A stretch of 64,000 nt of DNA. Source: Membranipora membranacea. Lineage: Eukaryota > Bryozoa > Gymnolaemata > Cheilostomatida > Membraniporidae. A program made the position numbers and the translations under genes. Under the pieces are notes generated by a model that ran no database searches, was not told where the DNA came from, and saw only the letters and a list, made by a program, of their open reading frames with translations. Shown here in pieces: positions 49,301 to 62,110 of the stretch. The stretch lies in assembly GCA_914767715.1 (NCBI GenBank), contig OU612066.1, positions 20,932,283 through 20,996,282 of the forward strand, written 5' to 3'. Numbering within the stretch: the stretch's first letter is position 1; the number at the start of each line of letters is the position of its first letter.

Positions 49301-49462
49301 ACTGATAAATTACGAGTCTATGATAAACGATATCGGAACACAACAAACAGAAACACAACTCACAAAGCTCAGGCTGGAATAAAGAGACGAGTGACCAAAT
49401 GTTTCAAGATGGTCAAGACTTTTGTGAGGAATGTTTTCTCGAAATTATCTCACAGAGCTTAA
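46346..49462 (+). CDS. gene X3: longest, intact paralogue (8 exons, 364 aa)
   Basis: Exons: 46346-46398, 46810-46889, 47066-47140, 47504-47684, 47996-48148, 48369-48581, 48869-48948 and 49203-49462. They total 1095 nt, fully open with phase kept. It starts MSSYNEYNQQPEMYRTAM. It has the acidic region (GYESEEGSIWDDEDQSDE), the Leu/Asn-rich segments and the basic end (GIKRRVTKCFKMVKTFVRN). Exon 48369-48581 has no counterpart in X1 or X2 and repeats the pattern of its neighbours (DSFLELTNNHLQPDLDKSFQ), as if an exon had been duplicated. Exon 5 is shorter than in X1 and X2. A canonical AATAAA lies at 49703-49708. The function is unknown. Confidence 0.76.
48299..48342. repeat. 16-bp perfect hairpin in X3 intron 5
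   Basis: TGTTGTATTTAAACTT at 48299-48314 pairs with 48327-48342 around a 12-base loop, just before the polypyrimidine tract of the extra X3 exon. Confidence 0.7.
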
Positions 49463-49702
49463 CCGTGTTTCCATAAATATGGTTTATTTACATGCACTAA
49501 TACGGGTGCGCAGTTTATCTTTTGTACATGCAGGGCTAGTTTATGAGCAGTTTTATTGATGATTCCCATTATACCATTATACCTTCATGGCTACAGTGAT
49601 TAGAGATTTATTAATCAATTTTTTATGACCGTGCAGTGTTGCACTCCAATTTGCATTTTACAGCCTCAGTCATTTTGTTGCATGCACTTGTTTTACTGTT
49701 CC

Positions 49703-49708
49703 AATAAA
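49703..49708 (+). terminator. poly(A) signal of X3
   Basis: AATAAA, 240 bases after the stop, in a 3' region conserved with X1 (AATACA) and X2 (AGTATA). Confidence 0.55.
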
Positions 49709-50509
49709 AATCATGGAAAGCGAATTACATTGTCTTGTATATGAAACAAACTCACCTTATCTGCGCTGGTATATGACAAGCAAGTTCTGAGTGGAGGTTT
49801 TGATGTTATCCTGCTACAGCTGTGAAGTATCTTGAGTAATAATCCATACCAAGCTGATGGATAATCCAAAAGTATGACTTAATTCTGATCTTTCTGTAAT
49901 GATCATGATTTATCATGTACTGAGTACATCTGCTATTCATATATTCCAAAGAGCACTTTATCTGAAGTATCTTGGTGCATAATCCACACTGGAGCTGTCG
50001 TATAATCTAAAAGTAGCGATTATTCCGATGATTCCGGAATGAGCTCAAATTCAGTTTTTTTATCCTGATTTGAAGTTAAGTCGTCATGATGAATCCCGTA
50101 ATCTGTGTTTCTGTTGTTAAAATCCCTGCAGGTCAGACAGAGGCTTGGTATGTAATATAAGATATATCCTTCAGTTTCTGTTTTTTCTGAAAAATAGAGG
50201 GATTCTTAATCATAACAAATGATCAGTTCAGAGTGCTTTTGTACTAAATTTTACTGTTATGGAAAATAAATTCATGAATCGCCTAGTATGCTTCATATTT
50301 CATGAGGATGCTGGACAATATATGTGATGTGATGAACCTTATGAGTCAGAAGTTTCAAACCTAAATCAAAACGGTATCAGCAACCAGTGTGTAACATGTA
50401 GCCCAAGATCTATAGACTGTAGGGAGAAATGTACAGTAGGGTTCAATGGGTTTCTCCACAGTAAGGCTTATGTGTAATTAAGTGGAAACGCACTACCAAA
50501 ATTCTTCTT

Positions 50510-52291
50510 GCTGTTATTTTTCATATACAGCGGAGTGACAGGATTCTTAGTTTAGAGTTTATCTGCAAATCTGAGATTTATCCCTATTAGTTGATGATTA
50601 GTAGAAGCAGTGCTGACAGCAGAGGTCATAGAGAGGTCATTGGTGAAGGTCTTACTCTTCAACATTTGCTTTATCAGGAATGATGGGATCTGAGGCTTCA
50701 TCTTCGTTGGTCCTGATGACCCTTGAAATTACATAAACTACAATGAGAATACTATAAGCATCAACTTCGTATCAGTAAAAAAGCCGTACAAGTATAAATT
50801 CCCATATAAATGGAAGTAGCAGCAGGCATGTAGAAAAAACAAGGCACTACTAAAAAATGGTGAATTTAGCAAGTCACCTTTGATTTCATCATCTGGTAAA
50901 GTAACAACGGTTTCTTTAGTCAGGTTGAGAGAGTCACTTGTAGTAGAAGTTGTCTGCTCTTTGTGAGTCTCGGCTGATTGCTTATCCTGCTGGAGTATTG
51001 CGTATGATGAACTGCTAGTCTTACATACAGCTGGTACGGTGTTAGGTCTACTGGGTAGCTGGAACAGAAGAGGATAGAGTTATGTGTCTGCTACGAGGGC
51101 TCTATTGGGATTTTGTGCTTCCAATCTCAACGTTTTTAAGTGTCAATTTGACATAACAAAACACAAGATCAGATCACCGTGGAGTTTGTTTTGTATTTTC
51201 AACTTCACACCAAATTTAGGGAAGAGATAAAACATCAGCCCAAACCACATATGCAAAAGACCAATGAATGGAGAGGGAGTGCATTGAATTCCGGCTATCA
51301 GTGATGGGGATCAATTAAACAGTGGAATTTTGGGTTCTTAACCACAATAAAAATAATATCATTTTAAGCTTACATTACACGATGGAGTGTATTTTATAAC
51401 ATTGACTAGGTCGGGTAAAATTGGTACATAAATAAATTCTTCCAACATAATTCAGCCCAACAATAGCAACTCACTGAATGGTTTGTCGGTATGGTATACA
51501 GCTGTGGAGTAGCGTTGTGAGCATTACGGGATAAAGATATCTTCACACCACATACAGACTTCATCAGATTACGTATATCAGAGATGAAGGTATCACACAG
51601 GGCCTGTGTGTCCTTTATCTGACTGATATAACCTGACTGTCTCACACAAACTGAGGGATATCTGTCTCAACAAAGCTAAGGAAAACAACGTAATATAATA
51701 AAATATAGCAATGCTTTGAATCATATTTGGAAGGAAGGAACTCCTGTTCTATAAGTATCCTACCGTAGCAGACATTCAACATATTCGTTTGGTACATTCA
51801 ACAAACAAGGAAAGGTATATCTGCTATCAGCTGTTTACAGAGGCCAGTGTAGACGAATTTAGGTCCATTTGCCTGCAGTAGGAGTTGCTCCCCTCCACTA
51901 GTCATGCTGGCGTGACCACGGGAAGGGGAGCAACTGGAATGCAGGCAAACTGGATCAAACTTGATGGCCAGGGAGACAAAAGCACATCAACGAGCCAAAA
52001 TCTACAACTATAATGAAATCTGCTCACCAAAAGCTTTTCAAATCAGCCGCTTCCACTTGCCCCGTTGAAACCCACTGAAAACACTGTCAATGTGAATTCC
52101 AGTTAAATTAGTGGTCATCATAAGGATACGTGAACAATTTGCTTCCGATGAGTTTGAAGTTGATTTGATAGTAGAGCAAGTTCGTATCAGAGTCAGGTAA
52201 TCTGTATCCGTATGTATTCTTCCAATATCGCTTCATATCTTTATAAGATTTGAATCCGCCATCATCAGAAGTCGGTAGAGTATGACTCATA
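50510..52291 (-). pseudogene. truncated C18orf63-like copy (four internal exons, one stop)
   Basis: Exons match the complete neighbour: 52291-52130 (GDFK-like GGFKSYKDMKRYW, YGYRLPDSD, FKLIGSKLF), 51661-51475, 51058-50878 and 50721 to about 50510. The first three are open with correct donors and the same lengths (162, 187, 181). The last carries TAA at 50554-50552 (DKL-stop-TKNPVTPL) and has lost its donor. The two 5' exons found in the neighbour are absent: upstream DNA instead resembles sequence behind X1. It is a chimera left by duplication. Confidence 0.75.
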
Positions 52292-53534
52292 CTAAACAAC
52301 TAGCCTTTCTTATTGCTAAAAGAAAGGTTCAACCACAGATAACATCAGAATGAATATCTGAACTCACACTGAGTTATTCAAATACAGATGAATACATTGC
52401 ACCAGAACAAAAATAACTGGTTTTAGGCTTTTTGAGTTATATCCTTGTGGTTTTCTGAAAAATGGAGAGGGATTCTAAATCATATCAAACAATCAGCTCA
52501 GAGAACTTTTGTACTAAACTGTTCTGTTATGGATAAGAACTAAATGAGTCAACTTCATATTGCGCCAATCATTGCGGACAATGGACAATGGACGACATCT
52601 ATGATATAATAGGCATACACATCACAAAAACTGGGTATTTGGCAACAAGCAATCTTCCTCTCAAACTGGTTGCATTATACAATAGTATTCTAGTCAGCTG
52701 ACAGCCCAAAGTTTGTAATATTGCTCAATATCCTAGGTGATTCAGGCTTGAATAGATAAAATAAGGGATATTTGGGAACTATAAGTGGCAAGCAGGATTT
52801 AAAATGGCAAAAATTGGCTTTAAAGTTCTGTGCTAATATACATGCAACAAGGGTTGTCTTCTGACACCCCAGAAGAAAACAACTTTTGTTTTATACAATC
52901 AGGTTGCAATATGCCAATGAGAATACATCTCTTCCTCCTTGATTAAACTTGAGTAGATATAAACATGATCACTTACACCTCCGTTAACTTACCATAGTCG
53001 TGTAACAATTGTTAGGTGAGGAGATTAATCACCACGTCCTGACCATTAAAACCTATTTAACCCTAACACGAGAATTGACAAATTTGTGTTTAATCGTAAT
53101 GTGCAATTTACTGTTTAATATTAACAAAACACAACATACTCTGAGCAATCTCCTTAGAAGAAAAAGATAATAACAACAAATATAGATTTACTTTGTGAAA
53201 GAGGTAAAAAAATGAAAGCCTCAATCCAAATTAATGAATGAGCTAGTTTCAGTATGAAGGTAGAAAAATCATAGAGCAAATTGCGCAGATGATCTACCTT
53301 GTCTTGGTATGTAACAGTCATCTGATAAGAAAATAAATGTCTAAGCATGTGTAGCCGGGCTATTACAGATAATAATAAACAAGATTAACCTACACTATAC
53401 AAGTAAGTGATTTGCTCAGACAGCAATACTATGATAAACTTCCACTAAGCATGTATGTACTTACAACTAAAGCGACCTGTTCATGGTGATACATACTTAC
53501 AGGGTAGTAAGTTTAATTAATGGCGTTACTCATA

Positions 53535-56500
53535 CTACTGTTCTATTTTAAGCGCTGTCATGACTTTACTTATCAGATCTTCTTTCTTATCTTTAGTTCT
53601 GACCGTCACACCTCGCTGTTTGAGCCATGAAGTCAGGCAGGCATTACTAGCCTTGGATATCTGGAGGAGAAAAAAATTCAGTTGAGGATGTGTTGCTGAT
53701 GTTGAATTATCAGAGAGGAAACATCAAGCATGCAGCCATTATGGTCTAAGTAGGATTCTGATAATATGAAGCTCGAATCATTTTGTAATGCATTGAAACA
53801 AGGGAGGATAACTTGATGCAATTAAACAGATGATAGAGATTATTATGATAACGGTTTAAGATTCCAAAGTGATATTCAGCGGTCAAATTGTTCAAAGTCA
53901 TCGATCGGGATGATAGTGTTCTAGTTTTCAAGTTGAAACTTCATGTGAACAGACTCTTGGTTGCTAAGACTCCCCTGAGAACACTTACAGTTCCTGTATT
54001 TATCAGAGACATTATTACTGCGTGTGAATCACCAGAGCTGTCTTCTGTTGTCTTCATCTTTTTACTGCCCTGAAAACCAATCAAGTATAAAGCTGCAGTT
54101 CATCAAACAATCATACAATCCTCCTATATGAAGTTTGATCCAATTTTTCCGCATTGCAATTGTTTCCATGTTACTGGTGAGCTGCCAGCAAATGAAAGAC
54201 TCGAGCGGGGGCAACGCTTGACCTACATTCCTCCATTTCCTTCAGCGGCATATTTATGTATTGGGGTAACATAATATGGCATAACATTGATAAAACGGTA
54301 AAAAAGTGTTTGATTACACCTCAAATCTGTTGAAACAGCATTTATTTACTTCAATAAATTATTTATTACTATTCTTGTGTGAGAGCTACTGGGAACGTTA
54401 TTTTCATTGTTTATAATGCAACTAAAGGCCAGATATAGTGAACAATTCCTCATTGATATCAAGCTTACATGATTCAAACAAAGAGGTAGGCATCATACTA
54501 GTAGACAAACCTGTGTTGGTGTTTGGATACAGGAAATGTCTCTTTTGACACCAACAGCTTTGGGAGTTTTAAGTATACTGACAGGCAGCAAGCCTGTCGT
54601 ACTCTTTACACCAAGACAACGATTTGCAGCCGAGATACCAGTAGGAGCGCTCTGATCTAAAACATCATTCAACAAACAATCCATTCAGATTTATTATAGT
54701 ATGATACAATTTACCTCCTTTCGGATTATCAAGCCAACAGCCGACTGACCAGCCGAATGAGAATGACATGAATGCAGGCAAATCAGATCAACATTGATCC
54801 ACAATCAAGTGTGGTCTCTCAACATTGTCAACACAATATTCAGCGAAATGAGAAAAAAATGTTCAACCTCCATCATATCGGTATCAGCGACCAGCGTGTA
54901 ACATGTAGCCCTAGATTTACCAACTGTAGGGAGAAATATACAATAGGACACAATAAGTTTCTCCGCTGTAAGGCTTTTGTGTACTTAATTGAACCAAACT
55001 ACCAAACTTCTACTTACTGTTATTTTTCTTAAACAGCGGAGTGACAGGATTCTTAGTGGAGAGTTTATCTGAGAATTTGAGATTTATCCCTCCTTGCTGA
55101 TGATTAGTAGAAGCAGTTCTGACAGCAGAGGTCACAGAGAGGTCATTGGTGAGGGTCTTACTCTTCACCCTCTGCTTTATCAGGAATGAAGGGATCTGAG
55201 GCTTCATCTTAATTGGTCCTGAAGAGCCTAAGTTCTGCCCTGTATTAAAAAAACTTCGATGAGAATACAATCCACTCAGGATGATATAAGTGTCTTACAG
55301 GTGAAAAAGTTTTGGAAGTACCAGCAGGCCTGTAGAAAATACTAGGCATTATTATATGGAGAATTTAGCAAGTCACCTTTGATTTCATTATCCGGTAAAG
55401 TAACAACAGTTTCTCTAGTCAGATTGAGCGAGTCACTGGTAGTAGAAGTCGTCTGCTCTGTATTAGTACCGGCTGATTTTTTATCCTGCTGGAGTGATGC
55501 ATCTGATAAACTGCTGGTCTTACAGACAACTGGTACAGTGTTAGGTCTACTGGGTAGCTGGAACATCAGTATAGAATAGGATATTGACTGCGTCTGCGTC
55601 TTTCACTTTCAGATTCTCACCATATTTATGGAAGAGATAAAACATTGGCCCAAACGGTAAATGCTTTAGGACATTAACTATCAATGAAAGGAAATGATGA
55701 ATTTAAAAGTGAAATTTGTGTTTAAATCCCATAAAATGAAATCATTTCAAGCTTCGGTATACAATTGCGAGTAGTCCATAACATAAAGGGCGAAACATAT
55801 TTACTGCGTCGCAGTAAAAACAGTAAAAAAAACTGTATCAAATATATTTCAGTCCAAGGAGAGCCACTCACAGAATGGTTTGTTGGTATAGTATACAGCT
55901 GTGGAGTAGCGTTGTGAGCATTACGAGATAAAGATATCTTCACACCACATACAGACTTCATCAGAGTACGTATATCAGAGATGAAGGTATCACACAGTGC
56001 CTGTCTGTCCTTTATCTGACTGATATAACCTGACTGTCTCACACAAACTGAGGGATATCTGTCTCAACAAAGCTAAGGAAATCAATGAAATCCCATCCAA
56101 ATAGCATGGCTGATTTCTGACACATACAACGCTCCAAGACGGTTTTATCAACAGTTAATTAGGAACTATACTCCCCTTTCAATATGTGTCCTACCATACC
56201 ATGCATACCATACCAGTTAGGTTCATTTGCTAGCAGCTGTTTTCAGGAACCAATTAAACTCAAGCGCTTTTTTACTATCACCAAAGGCTTTTTTAATCTG
56301 CCGGTTCCTATTGGCCCGTCAAAACCGGCTGAACAATGCTAAGGTGATTCCAGCAAAAAAAGTGGTGATTGTGAGGATACGTAAATAATTTGTTTCCTAT
56401 GAGTTTGAAGTTGATTTGATAGTAGAGCAAGTTCTCATCAGAGTCAGGTAATCTGTATCCGTATGTATTCTTCCAATATCTCTTCATATCTTTGTAAGAT

Positions 56501-57190
56501 TTGAATCCGCCATCACCAGAAGTGGGTAGAGTATGACTTATACTAAACACCTGACCTTTCTTATTGCTAAAAGAAAGGTCTAGTCACAGATAACATGAGG
56601 ATGAATATGGCAATATGGCAGTGACTCAGCGAACCTCCATTTATATGCGGATTCTTTGGTTTGTTTTCAGGGACTTGACAGGTAATGATGGTAGTTGAGT
56701 ACTTGATTTCAATGAAATGATCAACAATGTGCATCAATTTGTAAAATCTCAATACCTTGGTAAAATGTGGCACCACTTGCTGCCAATAGCCTGCTGTGGA
56801 ATTACAATATGTTCATCACTCTCAAATGCCTGTATTGTATGATGACTTATGTCCAAATCTCCTAGCTACAATTAAGATATGCGGATATCATTAATATTAA
56901 ACTAGCCTGGCAGAGATCAAATAAGCGAGGTAGCAAATTTGTTGTAATTACTGAAGCCAATGTGCAATCGATTTGGAAAATATATTTAAACTCTCACCGA
57001 TATAGCTGGAATAGTCATTGAGAGAGGTGATAGAGTTATTGTGAACTTTCCAGGAGTAAAGTCGATATCAACTTTCAATATACTTTTCTTCATAGGGTCG
57101 GTAAGAAATTCTCTGCCATGGACAAGATAATCACCAACTATATTCCAGTTAGGAGCCATCTTAGCAGTCAGGGTGTATTTGAAGCATGAA
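53535..57190 (-). CDS. C18orf63: C18orf63-like protein (DUF4708 family), 9 exons, 5' end open
   Basis: The vertebrate relative is a conserved protein of unknown function. Exons: 57190-56998, 56865-56756, 56542-56381, 56058-55872, 55557-55377, 55239-55018, 54656-54511, 54069-53989 and 53660-53535, about 469 codons, all junctions in phase and open. Family landmarks from the first exon: MAPNWNIVGDYLVHGREFL; DLDISHHTIQAF then KWCHILPS; YGYRLPDSD, INFKLIGNKLFTYP; and SDIRTLMKSVCGVKI. Low-complexity exons follow with SILKTPKAVGVKRD. The last exon resembles a SAP-type DNA-binding helix pair (LTSWLKQRGVTVRTKDKKED). The first exon is entered in phase 2, so exons lie further upstream; candidates are listed separately. 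Similarity is from memory of the human protein. Confidence 0.82.
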
Positions 57191-57589
57191 CTATATTGAT
57201 ATTAAGTCACTGGACCTGGTTTGGATACCTGGATAAATAAATATAAAGTTCAGATGGAGGCTATTTTCGGTGAACTGCGAGAGCCTGTAATGAACTTAAT
57301 CTCGATAGCTTCAGTCCTCTGTCAACCTAGACACTAGAGTCATTGCTTGCCGGTCTGTTGGTTAAGAAAAATATGTCACTGCCATATTGCCATATATTGC
57401 CTGTTCAGTTTTATGCTACCTTGCTTGTCATTCCAGAAGGTGATATTTCCTAGGATGCATTACGCCTTCAGTATGAAGATTTGAGGCACCTTTTGATCAT
57501 GTATAGAGTCAGAGTAATTCTACTGATTTTTACAAAGTAGTGTTTTGTGGTCTTGCATTATTGGAGTGTTTTAAAATCGGCAGAATCAG

Positions 57590-57664
57590 TCAGTTTGGCT
57601 CAGCGGAAAGTGCGTCTGCCCGTTGACCAACCGGGTGTGGGTTCAAATCCCATCCAGAACCAAA
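57590..57664 (+). repeat. tRNA-like sequence (SINE head or tRNA pseudogene)
   Basis: A box TGGCTCAGCGGAAAG (57596-57610) and B box GGTTCAAATCC (57640-57650) are well spaced. The anticodon arm CCCGT/TGACCAA/CCGGG has a mismatch, and the ends do not form a clean acceptor stem. A real tRNA cannot be excluded. Confidence 0.5.
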
Positions 57665-57774
57665 AGTCATTTCGACTTTAACTGATCACATAGTCCCTTC
57701 GGATCATGACTTCAAATAATGGATGTCTTCTGTATGTACAACAACATGATGCATGCAGATGAAAGAACCCTCTG

Positions 57775-57835
57775 TATGTTATAACCATAGACAAAACACA
57801 CTATGGTTATAACTCTATACAGGAGGACGCTGCCA
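57775..57835. repeat. small hairpin
   Basis: CTGTATGTTATAACCATAG is followed after about ten bases by its near complement CTATGGTTATAAC...ATACAG. Confidence 0.55.
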
Positions 57836-58109
57836 CCAACCGCTGCAGCTCCGGCCTTGCTAGCTTTATGCTTCATGCTGGGTTAAGGCTGTCAGTGGTT
57901 GAAGGGCGCATTAATGACTTGGAAACCTAGGCGTTACTAAAAAAACCACTTCCGAAGCCGGCACATCAGTGCAAGTCATTGTCAACCCTGATAGACAGCG
58001 ATATTGATATTATAACGAGATTTAAGGGTGCCTCTGTCACAGCTAGCTGCTTCATTTAGACTAACAAGCCAATCAACAGGAAGTTTTGATGACAGCAAAA
58101 CATCTTCAC

Positions 58110-59102
58110 CTTGAAGTTCTGTTTCTTGAGCCTGTTTAACAGGGTTCCTTCAGTATAATATGATATCTACAAAAAGAATAGTGGAGAAAGTGGATAAATA
58201 TCATCATATTTACAGATTGCGTGGCGCAATGGGAAAGGCATGGGTTTTTCAATCAAGAGGTCCCGTGTTCGATTCCCGGCGGTGTCAGGAAGAGCATCCG
58301 ACTTGAAATGCTCCGGTGCCCCCATCAGGATCCAGTCCGTAGACCCGTACTGATGCCGAACACAAAAAGAAACAGGCAACATCAAGGTTTCTCACACGGT
58401 ATCACTGGGTATCGACACTATAAATGGACATGAGTAACGATGTACATGTAATAACAAGTGCACAAAATCTAGCGCTGTACCATGTGTGTTCTTTGAACAA
58501 TTTGGGAAAATACACCTAGTAATGAGTTGCATTTCCTACTACTCACCGGTAGAATTATCTCAGTGAATATGAGCTCTCTAAAAATACATCGGAAACGATA
58601 TTCTATTTTTCTACCTGCAAAGATCAAGCCATTGTATCCATCTGGAGTTTCAAGCAAGTATATTTTGCCGACAGTCCATGGTCAGTGTTCAAGTATTTTA
58701 TTAGAACTGAGATGCAATATGGTTCAAATAGTTGTCAATTTTAATAAAGATATCGGTGGCCATAATAGCTAGATATGTTAGGACTCAGTAAGTAAGCTCA
58801 GTTAATTTGAATACGGGTAATAGTGTCACATTAAAAAAAATCATTAGTATGTATTTCATAACACTTATCTTGCATACAGATAGTAAGTTTGAAAACTCTT
58901 TACCAACTCACTTTCTAAATTAGTCTCATTACTCTAACAGTGTACATACTAAACTGAAGACATGCATAATTATTTTTGTGAGTGGAATCATCATCATTTG
59001 TTAAAATCAATATAGCATACCTGCATTTGATAACATGTCCTAGTGAAGATGGTGTGATCACTGAGATAGAAAATAGACTGTCAAGTGTTGGTGTCACTCC
59101 AA
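58110..59102 (-). other. candidate 5' exons of the C18orf63-like gene
   Basis: Three minus-strand stretches have splice signals and faint similarity to the family N-terminus. They are 59102 to 58950 (DSLFSISVITPSSLGHVIKC, donor A then GTATGT), 58614-58547 (RKIEYRFRCIFRELIF, acceptor TTTGCAG, donor GTGAGT; in phase with the first) and 58166-58110 (ISYYTEGTLLNRLKKQNF). The last does not join exon 57190 in phase, so at least one exon is missing or misplaced. SINEs lie between them. No start codon was found. Confidence 0.35.
58214..58440 (+). repeat. tRNA-derived SINE
   Basis: Head with A box TGGCGCAATGGGAAAGGC (58222-58239) and B box GTGTTCGATTCCC (58265-58277). A core with GTCAGGAAGAGCATCCGACT follows, a layout common in invertebrate SINEs. 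Confidence 0.7.
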
Positions 59103-59432
59103 AGTAGAGAAAATGTAATATTTTTCATTCAATTTTTAGAAGTGGCAGTCCTTTTTCCTTGCAGATTCGTCTGCTTGGCACAAACTGCAAGTCATGCAAT
59201 AATGTAACCAAGAAATTTGGTGTTGTTTCTCAGGTATTTAAATTAAAATGGGTGATGCCTTTTAAAGCGAATTCTCATTAGCACTACCTACTATGACATC
59301 GCACCAAATTATCAAGCTCGTGGCCTTCCAATAAGAATACTTTGCTCCGAAATCAGTCACCCAGAATGGATGTAATAATTAGTTACATCGATGTGTGAGC
59401 GATTTTGGAACGAGACCATAGCAGGTCTTGCT

Positions 59433-59763
59433 CAGTCAACAGGTCTATTCCAAAACCTGGGACTTTGGCAATGTTTGAGTGCCCCCTTGAGTTTTTGTTG
59501 TTTTGTTGTTTGACAACACAATAAGAACATCATCATCATACTTTAAATTGCCGCAAGAACTGAACTGAGGGGGGGGGGGGTCTTTCAACTCAAAACTGCC
59601 AAGATAAATCCAATCGATCACTCAGTGACCGAGCTCCAGGTCTACTCCAAAACCTGGGACTTTGGCTTTGACTTTGTTTGAGTGCCCAACTTGGGTTTTT
59701 CTTCTTGTCGTTTTGTTGTTTTGCGGTAATTTTAAAGTATGATGATGATGATGTTCTTATTGT
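59433..59763. repeat. foldback/compound repeat
   Basis: Arms of about 39-43 bases (59518-59556 and 59721-59763, with AAGAACATCATCATCATAC) are inverted. In addition, 59440-59510 and 59640-59715 are direct copies (CCAAAACCTGGGACTTTGGC). A G-run lies at about 59570-59580. Confidence 0.7.
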
Positions 59764-60011
59764 ATACACACAACGCTATTGTACACAGGCCTTCTGTAGT
59801 TGGTGCGAGTCCAGATTCGAGTACCCCAGTAGACCACTGGGGCACTCCTCCTCATGATATATATATTAATAATTAATGATGGGCTGTAAGTGTATGTATC
59901 ATAGAAATAGAACCAATAGAAACCTAGACCGCTCTTGGGGGTCGTCCCACTTTTCGCCAATCGCCTGTATGTAAGAAATCAGTGGTAGGGTTTCTTTCAA
60001 GAATTGAATTG

Positions 60012-61310
60012 ATGGACTAGCTGAAAAACTAACCCTTACTACTATCTGGGTGTAACAGGAATTTTTTCTGGACATTGAAATTCTTCAAGATAACAACAGC
60101 AACAGCTGGATGTTTAAAACGGTCAAGAATAGCAGCAGTAATAGTGAAAGAATCACATCGTCGATGGAACAGCTATATAAACAGGAGCGATTTCACCTCA
60201 GCGGGGAGCTTGCTCGGCATCTGGAACGATAGCTTACATAAATATGACATTCTAAAGTTTTCAAGTGAAGCTGCTGCTCCAATCAAAGTCATCGGACAGA
60301 TGTTATCACTGTTCTCAGGACAGTGTGATCTCCAGCTTTTTAGATACAAGATAGGATTATCCTACACACCTACTTGTGCGTGTCTAGAAGATGATGAAAC
60401 ACCTTGGCACTTCATGTTCGAGTGCCCGATCTATAAGGTGAGTAGAGCCTACCACGGAGTACGGCCTGATATGCATATCACTGAAATTGAAAACGCTATT
60501 GCATACCTTCATTTAACAAGACGACTTTGCAGCCATATGGTTACATGAATTTAAAACATTACGGATACATTCTCTAAATTCATAAACGAATTTTTGCATT
60601 TACATGTAAGATGTAAGACGCCATTGCCCTGCCATATACATGCCACACTGTACGCCTGGCTTACTCACAAAAGTGTATAATATAACTATAGCAGTCAAAA
60701 CTAGTCAAGGTACACAACAAAATATTAATCCCTTGAAGTTATTCATAAATTTTGCAATTCCGTGATTGAACGCATAACTGATCTATCTGTACTTCATACG
60801 ACTTAAACAAGGTGACGAATGAGGTCACCACACATATCCACGTCATACAAGCATAGTCTTGTCGGAGTGCCGACGTAGGGTACTCCTACTCAGGAGCTAA
60901 GTAGCATCGACACGGAGTCTTTGAAAATGGTGCAAGCCTACCGGTAAAAACCTCCAATAGCGAATAGCGATATATGATAATCTTAAAGTCATAATGTAAA
61001 ATAATATTAATAACCAGATCATTGCAAAGACAATCATGGATTGCAATCCATACACTCTATAATACTCATTTTTTTTTTTGTGTGCCTTCCAAAACCCCAT
61101 TAAATTATTTTTATAAGCTCCGTCTGGGAATGTGTGTGGTAGCGCAGCTGGACGTTCTGAAGTATAAATATCCCTTGTGTTTTTTCCATGTGAACCAAAA
61201 TGTTCTAAGCTCAACAGCATGCCTGCAAATATAGGCACTTTATTTTTCCTTCTTTTCTGCGTTCTTTAAGCAATAAAGATTTAACTAACTAACTAACAAA
61301 CTAAATAAAA
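60012..61310 (+). mobile_element. 3' end of a jockey/R1-like LINE
   Basis: An open frame at 60075-60548 has the C-terminal retroelement pattern LSLFSGQCDLQLFRYKIGL followed by a knuckle CAC-x8-H-x4-C (CACLEDDETPWHFMFEC). A 3' UTR of about 700 bp follows, ending in AATAAA and a (TAAC)n tail near 61270-61300. The reverse transcriptase core is missing, so the copy is 5'-truncated. Confidence 0.75.
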
Positions 61311-61927
61311 ACTACTACTACTTAGGGAGGTGAAATCAAGGGAAGAGCTTGTTAGCCACATAGCAGGGTAGGTCGAGGCGCAGATTGCTAGTAGAGGCGT
61401 GGCTTGCTGCTCTTGTTTTATTGGCTACTTATTTGTATACAAACATTGTAAAAGCACATGGTTTTATCAGAATTGTGTATATTATGATGTCTTATACTTA
61501 CAAACACTCTTTATATGCTTATGTTATATGTCTATGTAATAGCACATATAACTCTAATAACTCTATGGTAAATTATGATTGCCATGTAATATAACAGGCA
61601 TAATATAATATAACATAATAATAATATAACAGGCCCATAGTTCTAGGGGAGGCAGGGAGGCTATGCCTCCCTGAGAATATTAAATGCTAAAAATGCAGCA
61701 ACTGAAAATTCTATGTCGGAGTCAGCTCATTTTGGACTTTCATCTACTATTTCTATTCCTCAACATCTTTCGAGGCTAGTGATACATCACGCTCTGAAGG
61801 ATTATCGTCTCCTCTACCATATTTTCAAAACTACGGCCCTGGTATTATCTTAAGCTAATCCCTTGTGGGGTTATGCAGGGTCATCACGTCATTACATGTT
61901 CTTAAATCATATCTCTTTTCTAACAGG

Positions 61928-62110
61928 AAAACCCAGCCTACCAGCCTATAGACCAACGAGTCAAGGTAAAGCTGAGGGATTTAATGACACATTCGACACT
62001 AGTTGATGCTACCAGTATACAGCATCAGCTAAGAGACTATGTCCAGACACGGCTCTTCACCAGGGAAACAGCCCCTCCTACTTCTAACAAGAAGTTTTAC
62101 CCCAGCTAAC
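61928..62110 (+). CDS. coding fragment inside the Mutator-like element, unrecognised
   Basis: After a good acceptor (TTCTAACAG) an open stretch reads NPAYQPIDQRVKVKLRDL, then LVDATSIQHQLRDYVQTRLF and TAPPTSNKKFYPS-stop. It looks like the C-terminal part of a transposon-encoded protein. I cannot name the domain. Confidence 0.45.

Noticed and set aside
60897-61238. 113-codon minus-strand open frame
   Set aside because: It lies antisense in the 3' UTR of a LINE and shows no domain.
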